DNA of 64,000 bases from Pantoea alfalfae (GTDB lineage: Bacteria > Pseudomonadota > Gammaproteobacteria > Enterobacterales > Enterobacteriaceae). This document shows positions 1-11,512 of this stretch, one piece after another. Position 1 is the first letter of the stretch, and each line of letters opens with the position of its first letter. The notes under the pieces were generated by a model. That model saw nothing but the letters and a program-made list of their open reading frames with translations. It ran no database searches and was not told where the DNA came from. The stretch spans positions 2,914,001 through 2,978,000 of the forward strand of contig NZ_CP082292.1 of NCBI RefSeq assembly GCF_019880205.1. Direction: 5' to 3'. Position numbers and translations under genes: made by a program.

Positions 1-1
1 C

Positions 2-289
2 CCGCACGCCTGCTATGTTCTGTGGCAGACGCTGGGTGGCGAAGGCACCATCGATGAAGCGAGCTGGCCGGTGGCTGATGAAGCCGCTATGGTTGAAGAT
101 TCACTGCTGGTCGTGGTGCAGGTGAACGGTAAAGTGCGTGGCAAAATTACCGTACCCGCCGAGGCAACGCAGGAACAGGTTCAGGCACGCGCGGCTCAGG
201 AGCATCTGGTGGCGAAGTATCTGGACGGCGTGACTATCCGTAAAGTCATTTATGTACCGGGCAAACTGCTTAACCTGGTCGTAGGTTAA
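2..289 (+). CDS. leuS: Leucyl-tRNA synthetase, C-terminal end (partial)
   Basis: Charges tRNA-Leu with leucine in the cytoplasm. Only the last 95 residues lie in the window; the gene enters from the left edge. The tail has the LeuS C-terminal domain pattern ([13 protein letters not shown], then [19 protein letters not shown]) and closes with the typical [10 protein letters not shown] end. lptE starts 14 bp downstream, the order seen in E. coli, so leuS heads the lptE-holA-nadD run. Confidence 0.96.
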   Translation, partial: PHACYVLWQTLGGEGTIDEASWPVADEAAMVEDSLLVVVQVNGKVRGKITVPAEATQEQVQARAAQEHLVAKYLDGVTIRKVIYVPGKLLNLVVG

Positions 290-303
290 GTTCAGGAGGA
301 ACT

Positions 304-903
304 GTGCGACATCCGATTATCAGGCTGTTTGTCATGCTGGCGGTGGTTATCACCGCTGGCTGCGGTTTTCATCCGCGCGGCACCACACAGGTGCCCAGCG
401 AACTGAAAACCCTGATTGTTTCAACCGGCGATCCTTATGGACCGCTGGCGCGTACTGTGCGCCAGCAACTGCGTATCAACGATGTCACTATTGTTGAAGA
501 CACTAAACAGAAGCGCACCGATATTCCGACGCTGCGTCTGGGTCCTGAAGTGTCGGGACGTAACACCGCATCGGTCTTTATCAGCGGCACCTCTGCTGAG
601 TATCAGCTGGTCATGACGCTGACGGCGCAGGTCCTGTTGCCGGGCAAAGGAATCTACCCAATCAGCACCACGGTTTATCGTTCATTCTTCGATAACCCGA
701 ATGCTGCGCTGGCAAAAGATGCCGAGCAGGATCTGATTACGCAGGAGATGCGTCAGCGTGCTGCCGAACAGCTGGTACGTAAGCTGCTGACCGTGCATGC
801 TGCACAGATCAACAATAAAGAGACCTTACCGGCGTCAGTGATTCCGGTTCCGGGTCAGGGTTCACAGGAAGCACCCTCTTCCTCTGCTACCAGCCTGCAA
901 TGA
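304..903 (+). CDS. lptE: LPS-assembly lipoprotein LptE
   Basis: Outer-membrane lipoprotein that plugs the LptD barrel and takes part in the final step of lipopolysaccharide export. It starts at a GTG just after an AGGAGG ribosome site; no ATG fits the N-terminus. A lipoprotein signal with a TAGC lipobox (Cys about residue 20) is followed by [11 protein letters not shown], which is typical of LptE. It has 199 residues with the usual Ser/Pro-rich tail. The stop overlaps the holA start by 4 bp (ATGA), which points to translational coupling. Confidence 0.95.
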   Translation: MRHPIIRLFVMLAVVITAGCGFHPRGTTQVPSELKTLIVSTGDPYGPLARTVRQQLRINDVTIVEDTKQKRTDIPTLRLGPEVSGRNTASVFISGTSAEYQLVMTLTAQVLLPGKGIYPISTTVYRSFFDNPNAALAKDAEQDLITQEMRQRAAEQLVRKLLTVHAAQINNKETLPASVIPVPGQGSQEAPSSSATSLQ

Positions 904-1931
904 TCAGGATTTATCCTGAGCAACTCAGCGCGCAGCTCCGTGAGGGGCTGCGCGCCTGTTATCTGTTAGCCGGAAACGAACCGCTGCTGTTGCAGGAGAG
1001 TGCGGATGCCATCCGTGCCGCCGCAACCGCGCAGCAATTTGAAGAACATTTTAGTTTTACGCTGGACGCCCAGACCGACTGGGAGAGCCTGTTTGTCAGT
1101 TGCCAGTCACTGAGTCTGTTTGCCCAGCGTCAGACGATGACGCTGCAATTCCCCGAGAATGGCCCCAATGCCGCAATGGCCGAGCAGTTGGTTAAGCTGT
1201 CGCAGCTGCTGCATGCCGATATTCTGCTGATCTGCCGGATGCCAAAGCTGACCCGCGCGCAGGAAAACAGTGCATGGTTTAAAGCCCTGTCCGCCTCCGC
1301 AGTTTTCGTGCCCTGCCAGACGCCCGAACAGGCACAACTGCCACGCTGGGTCGCGAATCGGGCTCAGGCGCTGAAACTCTCGGTCGATGACGCGGCCGTG
1401 CAGCTGTTGTGTTACTGCTATGAAGGCAATCTGCTGGCGCTGGCCCAGGCGCTGGAGCGTCTCTCGCTGCAGTGGCCTGACGGCAAGCTGACCCTGCCCC
1501 GGGTTGAAGAGGCGGTCAGCGATGCGGCTCACTTCACACCGTTCCACTGGGTCGATGCTCTGCTGGCGGGTAAGAGCCGTCGCGCGCTGCACATCCTGCA
1601 TCAGCTGGAGAAAGAAGAGAGCGAAGTCGTGATTCTGCTGCGTACGCTACAGCGCGATCTGCTGACGCTGCTGCATCTGCATCGCCATCAGGCGCAGCAG
1701 CCGTTGCGTACGCTGATGGATCAACAGCGTATCTGGCAGAACCGCCGCGCGCTGTTCACTGACGCACTGCAACGCCTGGACGCCACGCGTCTTCAACGCG
1801 CGATTCATCTGCTCAGTCAGATTGAGATCACCCTGAAGCAGGATTATGGGCAGCCGGTATGGCCGCAGTTACAGACCCTGACACTGCTGCTCAGCAGTCG
1901 TGCTTTTCCGACGAGTTTTGCCCATGTCTGA
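900..1931 (+). CDS. holA: DNA polymerase III subunit delta
   Basis: Clamp-loader delta subunit that opens the beta sliding clamp at replication forks. The 343 residues match the family length. The N-terminus [13 protein letters not shown] and the segment [16 protein letters not shown] are typical, and an alpha-helical collar domain fills the C-terminal third. It starts by ATGA overlap with lptE, and its stop lies inside the first codons of nadD, so the three genes are tightly coupled. Confidence 0.95.
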   Translation: MIRIYPEQLSAQLREGLRACYLLAGNEPLLLQESADAIRAAATAQQFEEHFSFTLDAQTDWESLFVSCQSLSLFAQRQTMTLQFPENGPNAAMAEQLVKLSQLLHADILLICRMPKLTRAQENSAWFKALSASAVFVPCQTPEQAQLPRWVANRAQALKLSVDDAAVQLLCYCYEGNLLALAQALERLSLQWPDGKLTLPRVEEAVSDAAHFTPFHWVDALLAGKSRRALHILHQLEKEESEVVILLRTLQRDLLTLLHLHRHQAQQPLRTLMDQQRIWQNRRALFTDALQRLDATRLQRAIHLLSQIEITLKQDYGQPVWPQLQTLTLLLSSRAFPTSFAHV

Positions 1932-2568
1932 GTTACACGCGCTGTTTGGTGGCACCTTCGATCCGATTCATTTTGGCCATCTGCGCCCGGTCGAAGCACT
2001 GGCTCAACAGACCAGCTTACAGCGTGTGACGCTGCTGCCCAACAATGTGCCACCGCATCGTCCACAACCGGAAGCCAGCGCGACCCAGCGGGTTGCTATG
2101 CTGCGCTGTGCTATCCGTGACTTACCGCTGTTTGAGATTGATACCCGGGAGCTGGAACGCGACACGCCCTCCTGGACCGTAACCACCCTGGAAGCCTGGC
2201 GCGCCGAACGCGGTGCAGCGCAGCCGCTGGCTTTTATCATCGGTCAGGATTCCCTGCTGAGCTTATCGAAATGGCATCGCTGGCAGGATCTGTTGTCACT
2301 CTGCCATCTGCTGGTATGCCAGCGTCCCGGCTATGCGACCCGGTTCGACTCGCCGGAGATGCAGCACTGGCTTAATCAGCATCTCGCTCAGGATATCCGG
2401 CAGCTGCATCAGCAGCCCGCAGGCCATATCTGGCTGGCGGAAACCCCACTCTATGACATTTCGGCGACCGAAATTCGCCGCCGTCGCCATCAGAACCAGC
2501 CCTGCGACGACCTGTTGCCTGCGGCGGTGATCGACTATATCGACCGCGAAGGCTTATATCGCGACTGA
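1924..2568 (+). CDS. nadD: Nicotinate-nucleotide adenylyltransferase
   Basis: Converts nicotinate mononucleotide and ATP to deamido-NAD in NAD biosynthesis. The nucleotidyltransferase motif [11 protein letters not shown] is near the N-terminus and ISATEIRRR near the C-terminus. I chose the ATG at 1924, eight bases before the holA stop, rather than an upstream GTG at 1900, because family members begin just before ALFGGTFDP. That gives 214 residues. The E. coli cobC/phpB gene that follows nadD is absent; the next gene is rsfS. Confidence 0.95.
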   Translation: MSELHALFGGTFDPIHFGHLRPVEALAQQTSLQRVTLLPNNVPPHRPQPEASATQRVAMLRCAIRDLPLFEIDTRELERDTPSWTVTTLEAWRAERGAAQPLAFIIGQDSLLSLSKWHRWQDLLSLCHLLVCQRPGYATRFDSPEMQHWLNQHLAQDIRQLHQQPAGHIWLAETPLYDISATEIRRRRHQNQPCDDLLPAAVIDYIDREGLYRD

Positions 2569-2660
2569 TCCGGGCATGCTATACTGCGCCGCTTAAATTT
2601 TTGGCTGCACTCTCCGGGCTTACAGCCGGCCCGATACCACCAGATTCCAAGGGGAACCTT

Positions 2661-2978
2661 TTGCAAGGTAAAGCACTCCAAGAGTTCGTTATTGATAAGA
2701 TTGATGATCTCAAAGGCCAGGACATTGTCACCATCGACGTTCAGGGCAAATCCAGCATCACCGATTTCATGATCATCTGCACCGGCACCTCCACGCGTCA
2801 TGTGACGTCGATCGCAGAACACGTTGAGCAGGAGTCCCGTTTAGCAGGCCTGATGCCATTAGGCATTGAAGGTAAAAGCGCGGCAGACTGGGTTGTGGTT
2901 GATCTGGGTGATGTCATCGTACATGTGATGCAGGAAGAGAGTCGCCAGCTGTATGAGCTGGAAAAACTCTGGAGCTAA
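2661..2978 (+). CDS. rsfS: Ribosomal silencing factor RsfS
   Basis: Binds ribosomal protein L14 and blocks joining of the subunits when nutrients are scarce. The start is a TTG at 2661, 6 bp after AAGGGGA, giving [15 protein letters not shown] and a 105-residue protein, the E. coli length and rare start codon. The frame is open further upstream but carries no conserved residues. DUF143 motifs ([19 protein letters not shown] and [13 protein letters not shown]) are intact. rlmH follows after 3 bp. Confidence 0.95.
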   Translation: MQGKALQEFVIDKIDDLKGQDIVTIDVQGKSSITDFMIICTGTSTRHVTSIAEHVEQESRLAGLMPLGIEGKSAADWVVVDLGDVIVHVMQEESRQLYELEKLWS

Positions 2979-2981
2979 TCG

Positions 2982-3452
2982 GTGAAACTGCAACTTGTTG
3001 CCGTCGGCACAAAAATGCCCGACTGGGTGCAGACCGGTTTCATGGAGTATTTGCGCCGCTTCCCGAAAGATATGCCGTTTGAGCTGACCGAAGTGACCGC
3101 AGGTAAACGCGGCAAAAATGCTGATATCAAACGCATCCTTGAAAAAGAGGGTGAAGCGATGTTAGCGGCGGTCGGCAAAGGCAATCGCATCGTCACGCTG
3201 GATATTCCGGGTCAACCGTGGGAAACCCCGCAGCTGGCGCAGCAGCTTGAACGCTGGAAGCTGGATGGTCGCGATGTCAGCCTGCTGATCGGCGGGCCTG
3301 AAGGCCTGGCCCCCGCCTGTAAAGCGGCGGCAGAGCAGAGCTGGTCACTGTCAGCATTGACGTTGCCTCATCCGCTGGTGCGCGTGCTGGTGGCCGAAAG
3401 TCTGTATCGGGCCTGGAGTATAACGACTAATCATCCTTATCATCGTGAATGA
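2982..3452 (+). CDS. rlmH: 23S rRNA (pseudouridine-1915 N3)-methyltransferase
   Basis: SPOUT-fold enzyme that methylates pseudouridine 1915 of 23S rRNA in the assembled 70S ribosome. It starts at GTG ([13 protein letters not shown]). The SAM-binding trefoil-knot sequence LLIGGPEGL and the tail [16 protein letters not shown] are conserved, as is the invariant C-terminal NHPYHRE. At 156 residues it is full length. It sits directly after rsfS, and both gene products act on the large ribosomal subunit. Confidence 0.96.
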   Translation: MKLQLVAVGTKMPDWVQTGFMEYLRRFPKDMPFELTEVTAGKRGKNADIKRILEKEGEAMLAAVGKGNRIVTLDIPGQPWETPQLAQQLERWKLDGRDVSLLIGGPEGLAPACKAAAEQSWSLSALTLPHPLVRVLVAESLYRAWSITTNHPYHRE

Positions 3453-3486
3453 CCGATCAGCCCACATCAGACATGACAAGTAGCGG

Positions 3487-5391
3487 ATGAAATTACAAAG
3501 CAACGCCTTTCGCGATTACAGCGCCGAACAGAAACTCTTTGTCCGTCGGGCGTTCATCGCCTTCGTCGGTATCTTACTGCTCTCTTCAATCCTGGTGGTT
3601 AACCTATACCACCTGCAGATTCTTCGCTTCGATGATTACAGCACCCGCTCCAATCAGAACCGCATTAAACTGGTGCCTGTCGCACCCAGCCGCGGCATTA
3701 TTTACGATCGCACCGGCACGCCGCTCGCACTGAACCGCACCATCTATCAGGCAGAACTGGTGCCGGAGAAAGTCGATAACCTGCAGCAGACGCTGGAAAA
3801 CTTACGCCCGGTGCTTGAGCTGACGGACGAAGACCTGGAAAACTTCCAGAAAGAGCGAAAACGCTCGCGTCGCTTTACCTCCATTCCGGTTAAAACCGGT
3901 CTGAATGAAGTTCAGGTGGCACGCTTTGCGGTCAATCAGTACCGCTTTCCCGGCGTGGAAGTTAAAGGTTATCAGCGCCGCTACTACCCCTACGGTGCCA
4001 CGCTAACGCATGTGGTCGGTTACGTCTCAAAAATTAACGATCGTGACGTTGCACGCCTCGACAAAGAAGGCATATGGCCTAACTACGCCGCGACGCACGA
4101 TATCGGCAAGCTGGGCATCGAAGCGTATTACGAAAGTCTGCTGCATGGCAAAACGGGCTTTGAAGAGGTTGAGGTCAACAACCGTGGCCGTGTCATTCGC
4201 CAGCTGCATGAGGAGTCACCTCAGGCAGGCCGTGATATCTATCTGACTATCGATCTCAAACTGCAGCAGTATGTCGAGACCCTGCTGGCGGGCAGTCGCG
4301 CCGCTGTTGTCGTCAGCGATCCGCGCACCGGCGAAATTCTCGCCATGGTCTCCACACCCAGTTACGATGCAAACTTATTTGTCGACGGTATTTCCAGCAA
4401 GGATTATCGCGGCCTGCTGGAAGATGAAAATCGCCCTCTCTATAACCGTGCAATTCAGGCGGCTTATCCACCGGCCTCGACGGTTAAACCCTATGTAGCA
4501 GTTTCTGCGCTGAGTGCTGGCGTGATTAACCGTAATACCAGCCTGTTTGATCCTGGCTGGTGGCAGCTTCCCGGTTCAGAGAAGCGCTTCCGCGACTGGA
4601 AAAAGTGGGGTCATGGTCGTCTTAACGTCACCAAAGCGCTGGAGGAGTCTGCCGATACCTTCTTCTATCAGGTCGCCTACGACATGGGTATTGACCGCCT
4701 GTCAGAATGGATGAATAAATTTGGTTACGGCAGCCGTACCGGCATTGACTTACCGCAGGAGAGCGCCGGTAACATGCCGACCCGCGAGTGGAAGCAGAAG
4801 CGCTTTAAAAAGCCGTGGTATCAGGGTGACACCATTCCGGTGGGAATCGGCCAGGGTTACTGGACGGCGACCCCGCTGCAGATGAACAAAGCGATGATGA
4901 TTCTGATCAACGATGGCGTCGTCAAGGTGCCACACATGCTGCGCGCCACCCGCGAAGGCCGAACTCTGGTGCCCTATCGCCAGCCGCCTGGGGCCCCGAT
5001 TGGTGATATCCATTCCGGCTACTGGGAAATCGCCAAAGATGGCATGTACGGCGTGGCGAATCGCCCCAACGGCACCGCGCACAAAAGCTTTGCTGATGCC
5101 CCTTATAAAATCGCCGCCAAATCCGGTACGGCACAGGTTTTTGGCCTGAAAGAGAACGAAACCTATAACGCCCATAGAATTGCTGAACGATTGCGCGACC
5201 ATAAATTAATGACCGCGTTTGCCCCTTATGACAAACCTCGGGTGGCTGTGACCATCATTCTGGAGAACGGTGGCGCCGGTCCGGCTGTCGGCACCGTGAT
5301 GCGCCAGATTCTGGATCACATTATGTTGGGTGATAACAATACAGTTCTGCCGGACGCCGCCCCTGTGCCGCCCGGTTATGAAGGTGAATAA
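3487..5391 (+). CDS. mrdA: Penicillin-binding protein 2, peptidoglycan transpeptidase
   Basis: Inner-membrane transpeptidase of the elongasome, needed for rod shape. One N-terminal membrane helix (about residues 22-42), then the pedestal domain with the RGIIYDR motif, then the transpeptidase domain. The catalytic motif STVK has its serine at residue 331; KSGT lies near residue 545. At 634 residues it is full length. It forms a pair with mrdB, 2 bp downstream, encoding the cognate glycosyltransferase. Confidence 0.97.
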   Translation: MKLQSNAFRDYSAEQKLFVRRAFIAFVGILLLSSILVVNLYHLQILRFDDYSTRSNQNRIKLVPVAPSRGIIYDRTGTPLALNRTIYQAELVPEKVDNLQQTLENLRPVLELTDEDLENFQKERKRSRRFTSIPVKTGLNEVQVARFAVNQYRFPGVEVKGYQRRYYPYGATLTHVVGYVSKINDRDVARLDKEGIWPNYAATHDIGKLGIEAYYESLLHGKTGFEEVEVNNRGRVIRQLHEESPQAGRDIYLTIDLKLQQYVETLLAGSRAAVVVSDPRTGEILAMVSTPSYDANLFVDGISSKDYRGLLEDENRPLYNRAIQAAYPPASTVKPYVAVSALSAGVINRNTSLFDPGWWQLPGSEKRFRDWKKWGHGRLNVTKALEESADTFFYQVAYDMGIDRLSEWMNKFGYGSRTGIDLPQESAGNMPTREWKQKRFKKPWYQGDTIPVGIGQGYWTATPLQMNKAMMILINDGVVKVPHMLRATREGRTLVPYRQPPGAPIGDIHSGYWEIAKDGMYGVANRPNGTAHKSFADAPYKIAAKSGTAQVFGLKENETYNAHRIAERLRDHKLMTAFAPYDKPRVAVTIILENGGAGPAVGTVMRQILDHIMLGDNNTVLPDAAPVPPGYEGE

Positions 5392-5393
5392 AC

Positions 5394-6512
5394 ATGTCGA
5401 TGCAAGATAGTCCGCAGAAACGATCGATCTGGATGCGCATCCACATCGATCCGATGTTTATGCTGATCATTCTCGCGCTGCTGACTTACAGCGCCGTGGT
5501 GATCTGGAGTGCCAGCGGACAGGATCCCGGCATGATGGAGCGTAAACTCGGTCAGATCGCGATGGGTCTGGTCATCATGATTGTGCTGGCGCAGGTGCCG
5601 CCGCGCGTTTATGAAGGCTGGGCACCCTATCTCTATATTGTCTGCGTCATTCTGCTGGTGGCGGTGGATGCTTTTGGTCAGATCAGTAAAGGCGCACAGC
5701 GCTGGCTCGATCTTGGCTTTGTTCGCTTTCAGCCTTCTGAGATTGCCAAAATCGCGGTGCCACTGATGGTGGCGCGCTTTATTAATCGCGATGTCTGTCC
5801 GCCGACGCTGAAAAATACCGGTATTGCACTGATTCTGATCTTCCTGCCTACCCTGCTGGTGGCCGCACAGCCCGATCTCGGCACCTCGATTCTGATTGCC
5901 GCCTCAGGCCTGTTTGTGCTGTTCCTCTCAGGGATGAGCTGGAAACTGATTAGCGTGGCGGTACTGTTGGTCGCCGCGTTTATCCCGATTCTGTGGTTCT
6001 TCCTGATGCACGACTATCAGCGTGACCGCGTCATGATGCTGCTCGACCCGGAAACGGATCCGCTGGGCGCGGGTTATCACATTATCCAGTCGAAAATCGC
6101 CATCGGGTCGGGCGGACTGCGCGGCAAGGGCTGGCTACAGGGCACCCAGTCTCAGCTGGAGTTTTTGCCGGAACGTCATACTGACTTTATCTTCGCGGTT
6201 CTGGCCGAAGAGTTAGGGCTGGTCGGCGTACTGCTGCTGCTGGCCCTCTATCTTCTGCTGATCATGCGGGGACTGGTGGTAGCAGCCCGCGCGCAGACCA
6301 CCTTTGGCCGCGTCATGGCGGGCGGTTTAATGCTGATTTTATTCGTTTATGTTTTCGTTAACATTGGCATGGTTAGTGGTATCTTACCGGTAGTTGGCGT
6401 GCCGCTGCCGCTGGTCAGTTATGGCGGCTCCGCGCTTATCGTGCTTATGGCGGGATTCGGCATTGTGATGTCGATCCACACTCACCGAAAAATGTTATCT
6501 AAAAGTGTCTAA
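5394..6512 (+). CDS. mrdB: RodA, SEDS-family peptidoglycan polymerase
   Basis: Polytopic inner-membrane glycosyltransferase that polymerises lipid II with PBP2 during cell elongation. It is strongly hydrophobic, with about ten predicted membrane spans. SEDS signatures include [37 protein letters not shown] and [10 protein letters not shown]. The 372 residues match the usual length of about 370. It directly follows mrdA and overlaps the rlpA upstream region, consistent with one mrdAB-rlpA transcript. Confidence 0.97.
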   Translation: MSMQDSPQKRSIWMRIHIDPMFMLIILALLTYSAVVIWSASGQDPGMMERKLGQIAMGLVIMIVLAQVPPRVYEGWAPYLYIVCVILLVAVDAFGQISKGAQRWLDLGFVRFQPSEIAKIAVPLMVARFINRDVCPPTLKNTGIALILIFLPTLLVAAQPDLGTSILIAASGLFVLFLSGMSWKLISVAVLLVAAFIPILWFFLMHDYQRDRVMMLLDPETDPLGAGYHIIQSKIAIGSGGLRGKGWLQGTQSQLEFLPERHTDFIFAVLAEELGLVGVLLLLALYLLLIMRGLVVAARAQTTFGRVMAGGLMLILFVYVFVNIGMVSGILPVVGVPLPLVSYGGSALIVLMAGFGIVMSIHTHRKMLSKSV

Positions 6513-6522
6513 GAGGCTGCAG

Positions 6523-7617
6523 ATGCGTAAGGAATGGCTTGGCGTTGCACTGGCATCACTGGTTCTGGCGGCCTGTACCACGCCCGAACCCCAAAATACG
6601 GCGCCGCCGCAACCGGCTTACAATGGGCCGGTAGTAGAGATTCCAGGCGTTGAGCCTCGTTATGAGCCGATCAATCCGGGCACCAGCCAGGATTACAGCG
6701 TTAACGGCAAAAACTATCGCATCATCAAAGATCCGTCGAACTACAGCGAAGTCGGCCTGGCCACCTGGTACGGCGAAGAGGCGCAGGGCAACCGAACCGC
6801 TACCGGCGAAGCCTACGATCCCGATGCGCTGACGGCCGCCCACCCTACTCTGCCGCTCCCGGGGTATGTGCGCGTAACCAATATCGCGAACGGTCGTCAG
6901 ATTGTGGTGCGCGTTAACGATCGCGGCCCTTACACGCCAGGACGCATTATCGACCTGTCGCGGGCAGCCGGTGACCGACTGAACATTTCCAATAATTCAC
7001 GGGTGCGGGTCGACTATATCAAGGTGGCTCCCGACGGTACGCTCTCTGGCCCAGGCACCATCGGAACTGTGGTAGCCAAACAGAGCTACTCACTGCCTGC
7101 CCGTCCGGACCTGAGTGGGGGTGCGGTGATGAATGGCGGCAGCGCCGCAAACGCTGAACCCCCTGCCCAAAACGTAGAAGCCATCAGTAACAGCACGCTG
7201 CAGGGCGGTGACAACATGGGCGCGCCGGTACAGAGCAGCGGCTTTCTTGGCGCACCTCAGCCATTAGCGAACGGCGTGCTGGAAGGTAATGAACCATCCA
7301 CCACGGCGCCCGTCACTGCACCGGTCGCCAGCAGTGCTACTCCGGTCGCCGCCAGCGCCGCGCCGGCAGCCAGCAGTGGTGCCGCAGCCGGCTATGTCGT
7401 GCAGGTTGGTGCACTGAATGACCCGGCGCGTGCTCAGCAGATGATGAAAAGCCTGAGCCAGCGTTATGGTGTGCCCGGCAAGGTCGAAGACGCGGGCAAC
7501 AACGTTTATCGCGTTCAGCTCGGCGGTTACAGCTCCCGTGCCGAAGCGGCTGCGCTGCAACAGCGCCTGAGCAGTGAAGGCCAGACAGCCTCATTTATTA
7601 CTAATACGCGTCGCTGA
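6523..7617 (+). CDS. rlpA: Septal-ring lytic transglycosylase and lipoprotein RlpA
   Basis: Outer-membrane lipoprotein; family members cleave denuded glycan strands at the septum. I use the ATG at 6523 ([12 protein letters not shown]), which gives a clean signal with an LAAC lipobox; a GTG at 6505 would add six residues. Domains in order: a double-psi beta-barrel near residues 80-170 ([23 protein letters not shown]), a long Ala/Ser/Pro linker, and a C-terminal SPOR domain (about 290-364) that binds septal peptidoglycan. Confidence 0.94.
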   Translation: MRKEWLGVALASLVLAACTTPEPQNTAPPQPAYNGPVVEIPGVEPRYEPINPGTSQDYSVNGKNYRIIKDPSNYSEVGLATWYGEEAQGNRTATGEAYDPDALTAAHPTLPLPGYVRVTNIANGRQIVVRVNDRGPYTPGRIIDLSRAAGDRLNISNNSRVRVDYIKVAPDGTLSGPGTIGTVVAKQSYSLPARPDLSGGAVMNGGSAANAEPPAQNVEAISNSTLQGGDNMGAPVQSSGFLGAPQPLANGVLEGNEPSTTAPVTAPVASSATPVAASAAPAASSGAAAGYVVQVGALNDPARAQQMMKSLSQRYGVPGKVEDAGNNVYRVQLGGYSSRAEAAALQQRLSSEGQTASFITNTRR

Positions 7618-7748
7618 TCGGTTTCTCAGACAGCGACACGTTACGTCTGCTAACAACCCAATCATCACGCCCGGTGCCAGACTCACTGGCATTGGGTATG
7701 ATGAGTGACATTTTTAACCTCAAACTCACGGATGTTGTAGTCCTACAC

Positions 7749-8960
7749 ATGAACACGCTGAAATCATCTCGTTTGCTGAAACGCCTGACAGTGGGATCAC
7801 TGATCGCTTTCTCTCTCAGCCATGCTGCTATTGCTGATGACGTCAATCTCAAGACCATGATTCCGGGCGTGCCGGACATTGATGCCGAAGCGTATGTCCT
7901 TATCGACTACAACTCGGGTAAAGTGCTGGCAGAGAAAAACGCCGATGCACGCCGCGATCCTGCCAGTCTGACCAAGATGATGACCAGCTATGTCATTGGT
8001 CAGGCCGTGAAAGCGGGCAAAATTCATCAGGACGATATGGTCACTGTGGGTCCGGATGCCTGGGCGACCGGCAACCCGGTGTTCAAAGGTTCCTCCCTGA
8101 TGTTCCTGAAGCCAGGCGACCGCGTACCGGTCTCTCAGCTGACTCGTGGAATTGTACTGCAGTCGGGTAATGACGCCTGTGTTGCGATGGCTGACTATGT
8201 CGCCGGCAGCCAGGATGCGTTCGTTAATCTGATGAACAACTACGTCAAAGCGATTGGCCTGCAGAATACCCATTTCGGGACAGTGCATGGCCTGGACGCT
8301 GAAGGTCAGTACAGCTCCGCGCGCGACATGGCGTTGATCGGTCAGGCGCTGATCCGCGACGTGCCGGAAGAGTACGCTGTCTATAAAGAGAAAGAGTTCA
8401 CCTTCAACAACATCCGTCAGATGAACCGTAACGGTCTGCTGTGGGATACCAACCTGAATGTGGACGGTATTAAAACCGGCCACACTAACTCTGCCGGTTA
8501 CAACCTGGTGGCGTCCGCGACTGAAGGCCAGATGCGCCTGATTTCTGCCGTCATGGGCGGTCATACCTTTAAAGGCCGTGAAACCGAGAGCAAAAAACTG
8601 CTCACCTGGGGCTTCCGTTTCTTTGAAACCGTTGCGCCACTGAAAGCGGGTAAAGAGTTCGCCTCTGAGCCGGTCTGGTTCGGTGATAATGACCGTGTGC
8701 AGCTGGGCGTGGAAAAAGATGCTTACCTGACCATTCCACGTGGCCGTATGAAAGATCTGAAAGCCAGCTATGTGCTGACCAACACGGAACTGCATGCCCC
8801 ACTGAAGAAAAACCAGGTTGTCGGCAGCATCAACTTCCAGCTGGATGGCAAGACTATCGAACAGCGTCCACTGGTGGTGCTGAACGAAATCTCTGAGGGT
8901 GGTTTCTTTGGCCGTATCGTGGATTACATCAAACTGATGTTCCATCACTGGTTCGGTTAA
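7749..8960 (+). CDS. dacA: D-alanyl-D-alanine carboxypeptidase PBP5
   Basis: Trims the terminal D-Ala from peptidoglycan stem peptides; anchored to the inner membrane by its C-terminus. From the ATG at 7749 it has 403 residues, as in E. coli PBP5. A signal peptide ends about ALA29. Catalytic motifs are SLTK (Ser73, equal to mature Ser44), SGN and KTG. A C-terminal beta-rich domain precedes the amphipathic anchor helix ([13 protein letters not shown]). The frame is open back to 7674, but that part has no family similarity. Confidence 0.96.
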   Translation: MNTLKSSRLLKRLTVGSLIAFSLSHAAIADDVNLKTMIPGVPDIDAEAYVLIDYNSGKVLAEKNADARRDPASLTKMMTSYVIGQAVKAGKIHQDDMVTVGPDAWATGNPVFKGSSLMFLKPGDRVPVSQLTRGIVLQSGNDACVAMADYVAGSQDAFVNLMNNYVKAIGLQNTHFGTVHGLDAEGQYSSARDMALIGQALIRDVPEEYAVYKEKEFTFNNIRQMNRNGLLWDTNLNVDGIKTGHTNSAGYNLVASATEGQMRLISAVMGGHTFKGRETESKKLLTWGFRFFETVAPLKAGKEFASEPVWFGDNDRVQLGVEKDAYLTIPRGRMKDLKASYVLTNTELHAPLKKNQVVGSINFQLDGKTIEQRPLVVLNEISEGGFFGRIVDYIKLMFHHWFG

Positions 8961-8964
8961 GCGT

Positions 8965-8993
8965 AAAGGGTGATTGAAAAATCACCCTTTCGT
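8965..8993 (+). terminator. Hairpin terminator after dacA
   Basis: Perfect 11-bp stem AAAGGGTGATT / AATCACCCTTT with a GAAA tetraloop, a few bases after the dacA stop. The T tract is short (TTTCG), so termination may be partial. Confidence 0.7.
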
Positions 8994-9015
8994 CCCCATT
9001 ACCAGATATTATGAT

Positions 9016-9045
9016 GCTCCCGCTCAGGCGGGAGCCTGTTTTTTA
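9016..9045 (+). terminator. Hairpin with T tract in the dacA-ybeD gap
   Basis: Perfect 8-bp stem GCTCCCGC / GCGGGAGC with a TCAG loop, followed by CTGTTTTTT. It is a textbook intrinsic terminator, but it ends only about 16 bp before the ybeD ATG. It could terminate dacA read-through, or act as an attenuator if ybeD is transcribed from upstream. Confidence 0.75.
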
Positions 9046-9060
9046 TGCACCGGAGTTAAT

Positions 9061-9324
9061 ATGAAAACCAAACTGAATGAGCTGCTCGAATTTCCTACCC
9101 CGTTTACCTACAAAGTAATGGGTCTGGCGCAACCGGAGCTGGTTGATCAAGTGGTTGAAGTGGTGCAACGTCATGCGCCCGGCGATTACAGCCCTGAAGT
9201 TAAGCCGAGCAGCAAAGGCAACTATCACTCCGTAAACATCACTATCAACGCCACTCACATCGAGCAGGTCGAACGCCTGTACGAAGAGCTGGGCCAGATC
9301 GAAATTGTGCGGATGGTACTGTAA
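9061..9324 (+). CDS. ybeD: DUF493 family protein YbeD
   Basis: Small cytoplasmic protein with an ACT-like alpha/beta fold (DUF493); its function is not established, though it is nearly always next to the lipoate genes. The ATG at 9061 gives 87 residues, the E. coli length, with [21 protein letters not shown] conserved and a [16 protein letters not shown] core. A frame open from 8974 adds residues without homology. lipB follows 79 bp later. Confidence 0.94.
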   Translation: MKTKLNELLEFPTPFTYKVMGLAQPELVDQVVEVVQRHAPGDYSPEVKPSSKGNYHSVNITINATHIEQVERLYEELGQIEIVRMVL

Positions 9325-9403
9325 TTTACGGGTCGGCAAGGCGCCTCTGCCTGACGGTTTGCCGACGTTATCCTCAGCGTTTTTCCTTTAGCGGGCTATC
9401 GCT

Positions 9404-10063
9404 TTGTCAGTTGAAACCCTCTTTGTCCGTCAGTCCGGTCTGCGTGACTGGCAACCTGTCTCCGACGCCATGCACCAGTATACTGACCAGCGCGACGACC
9501 AGAGTCGTGATGAAATCTGGCTGGTCGAACATCCTCCGGTCTTTACTCAGGGTCAGGCGGGAAAAGCAGAACATCTTCTGATGCCAGGCGATATTCCCGT
9601 GGTGCAGAGCGATCGTGGCGGTCAGGTCACCTATCACGGGCCGGGACAACAGGTCATGTATGTCCTGATTGATGTAAAACGCCGTAAGCTCGGCGTGCGC
9701 CAGCTGGTGACTATTCTGGAAGAGACGGTGATCGCCACTCTGGCAGAGTTCGGCGTCAGCGCCCGCGCCCGCGCAGATGCACCCGGCGTCTATGTCGGTG
9801 AAGAGAAGATCTGCTCGCTGGGATTACGCATTCGCAAAGGCTGCTCGTTTCACGGCCTGGCGCTGAATGTTGCCATGGATTTATCTCCTTTTCTGCGCAT
9901 CAACCCCTGTGGTTACGCCGGGATGAGCATGACCCAGTTGAAACATTTTCAGCCCGACGTGACCACAGAGCAGGTGCGTTCCCCACTGGTCAGTGCGTTT
10001 GCGCGGCTGGCAGGTTATGAAAATGTTGAATGGATCGCAGGCGAACTCCCTGTTAAGCCTTAA
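9404..10063 (+). CDS. lipB: Octanoyl-[ACP]:protein N-octanoyltransferase
   Basis: Transfers octanoate from acyl carrier protein to lipoyl domains, the first step of lipoate synthesis. Family motifs are [12 protein letters not shown] (residues about 70-81), the segment [22 protein letters not shown] and NPCGYAGM, which holds the catalytic cysteine. The start is a TTG at 9404; no ATG precedes the conserved ETLFVRQ. 219 residues. The ybeF regulator gene found between lipB and lipA in E. coli is missing here. Confidence 0.95.
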   Translation: MSVETLFVRQSGLRDWQPVSDAMHQYTDQRDDQSRDEIWLVEHPPVFTQGQAGKAEHLLMPGDIPVVQSDRGGQVTYHGPGQQVMYVLIDVKRRKLGVRQLVTILEETVIATLAEFGVSARARADAPGVYVGEEKICSLGLRIRKGCSFHGLALNVAMDLSPFLRINPCGYAGMSMTQLKHFQPDVTTEQVRSPLVSAFARLAGYENVEWIAGELPVKP

Positions 10064-10232
10064 CGCAGAATGCGAATTTACAAATATGTAACGTATCCGC
10101 GCTGACTATGGCTGCTTCGCAGGCGATGTGATGATATAATTTTTGCACTTTTTTCAAATAAAGTTGAAAGCCCCCTTCCCGGTTTGAGTGGGAACGCTTT
10201 CAAATCGCAATCCGACCGGAACCTGCTGATTT

Positions 10233-11198
10233 ATGAGTAAACCAATTCAGATGGAACGCGGCGTCAAATATCGTGACGCAGACAAAATGGCGCTGATCCC
10301 GGTAAAAACCGTGGCTGTTGAACGGCAGGAGATGTTGCGTAAGCCGGAATGGATGAAAATCAAGCTGCCAGCCGACTCCAGTCGTATTCAGGGCATCAAA
10401 GCCGCGATGCGCAATAACGGCCTGCACTCGGTCTGTGAAGAGGCATCCTGCCCTAACCTGGCCGAATGCTTTAACCACGGCACCGCCACCTTTATGATTC
10501 TTGGCGCAATCTGCACCCGTCGTTGTCCGTTCTGCGATGTGGCTCATGGCCGTCCTAATGCGCCTGATGCCAACGAACCCGCAAAACTGGCACAGACGAT
10601 TGCCGATATGGGCCTGCGCTACGTGGTGATCACCTCGGTGGACCGCGATGATTTGCGTGATGGCGGCGCTCAGCACTTTGCCGACTGCATCAGCGCGATT
10701 CGTGAAAAAAATCCTACCATTAAAATTGAAACGCTGGTGCCGGACTTCCGTGGCCGTATGGATCGTGCGCTGGAGATTCTCACCGCGACGCCACCAGATG
10801 TGTTTAACCACAACCTGGAAAACGTACCGCGCGTCTACCGTCAGGTGCGTCCAGGCGCGAACTACGAGTGGTCACTGAAGCTGCTGGAGCGTTTTAAAGA
10901 AGCTCATCCTGATGTTCCGACCAAATCGGGTCTGATGGTGGGCCTGGGTGAAACCAATGCCGAAATCGTTGAGGTAATGCGCGATCTGCGTCGCCACGGC
11001 GTCACCATGCTGACGCTGGGACAGTATCTGCAGCCGAGCCGCCATCACCTGCCGGTTCAGCGCTACGTCAGCCCGGCCGAATTCGATGAGATGAAAGCAG
11101 AAGCGATGGCGATGGGCTTTACCCATGCCGCGTGCGGTCCGTTTGTCCGCTCCTCCTATCATGCGGATATGCAGGCTAAAGGCGAAGAAGTGAAATAA
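10233..11198 (+). CDS. lipA: Lipoyl synthase
   Basis: Radical SAM enzyme that inserts two sulfurs into octanoyl groups on lipoyl domains. Two iron-sulfur cluster motifs are present: the auxiliary cluster [12 protein letters not shown] and the radical SAM CxxxCxxC in CTRRCPFC. The conserved RSSYHA end is intact. 321 residues, equal to E. coli LipA. It has its own 170-bp upstream region, so it is probably transcribed separately from lipB. Confidence 0.97.
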   Translation: MSKPIQMERGVKYRDADKMALIPVKTVAVERQEMLRKPEWMKIKLPADSSRIQGIKAAMRNNGLHSVCEEASCPNLAECFNHGTATFMILGAICTRRCPFCDVAHGRPNAPDANEPAKLAQTIADMGLRYVVITSVDRDDLRDGGAQHFADCISAIREKNPTIKIETLVPDFRGRMDRALEILTATPPDVFNHNLENVPRVYRQVRPGANYEWSLKLLERFKEAHPDVPTKSGLMVGLGETNAEIVEVMRDLRRHGVTMLTLGQYLQPSRHHLPVQRYVSPAEFDEMKAEAMAMGFTHAACGPFVRSSYHADMQAKGEEVK

Positions 11199-11228
11199 GT
11201 AGCCTTTGCGGTCAGAAGAGTGAAAACA

Positions 11229-11260
11229 AAAAACCAGACTGGAAACAGCCTGGTTTTTTT
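11229..11260 (+). terminator. Terminator between convergent lipA and tatE
   Basis: Stem AAAAACCAG / CTGGTTTTT with an inner CTG-GAAA-CAG extension and a run of seven T after it. The A tract on the other side lets it serve the minus-strand tatE gene as well. Confidence 0.8.
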
Positions 11261-11308
11261 AGATGTGCCTGAAATAAAAAGTAACAGTTATTTGCAGCAA
11301 ATAACCGA

Positions 11309-11512
11309 TTAATCTTTATGAACGACGCGTTCTGCTGGCACGTCTTCTGCCGTCGTTCGGGTTGCGCTGGTATCTTCATCTTTCATGGCTTTCTTGAAGC
11401 CTTTGATTGCAGAGCCCAGATCGCCGCCCAGTGAGCGCAACTTGTTGGTACCAAAAAGCAGTACGATAAGCGCACCGATAATCAGCAGCTTGGCAATACT
11501 GATACCTTCCAT
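11309..11512 (-). CDS. tatE: Sec-independent translocase component TatE
   Basis: TatA-like pore subunit of the twin-arginine export system in the inner membrane. 67 residues, the E. coli TatE length. One N-terminal membrane helix ([13 protein letters not shown]), the FGTNKL hinge, then an amphipathic helix ([11 protein letters not shown]) and a short acidic tail. It stands alone, convergent with lipA as in E. coli, which favours TatE over TatA, whose gene sits with tatB and tatC. Confidence 0.93.
   Translation of the reverse strand: MEGISIAKLLIIGALIVLLFGTNKLRSLGGDLGSAIKGFKKAMKDEDTSATRTTAEDVPAERVVHKD

Noticed and set aside
7797..8948. 383-codon open frame on the minus strand opposite dacA
   Set aside because: It is a shadow of the GC-rich dacA coding frame; its translation has no domain features, and dacA itself is certain.
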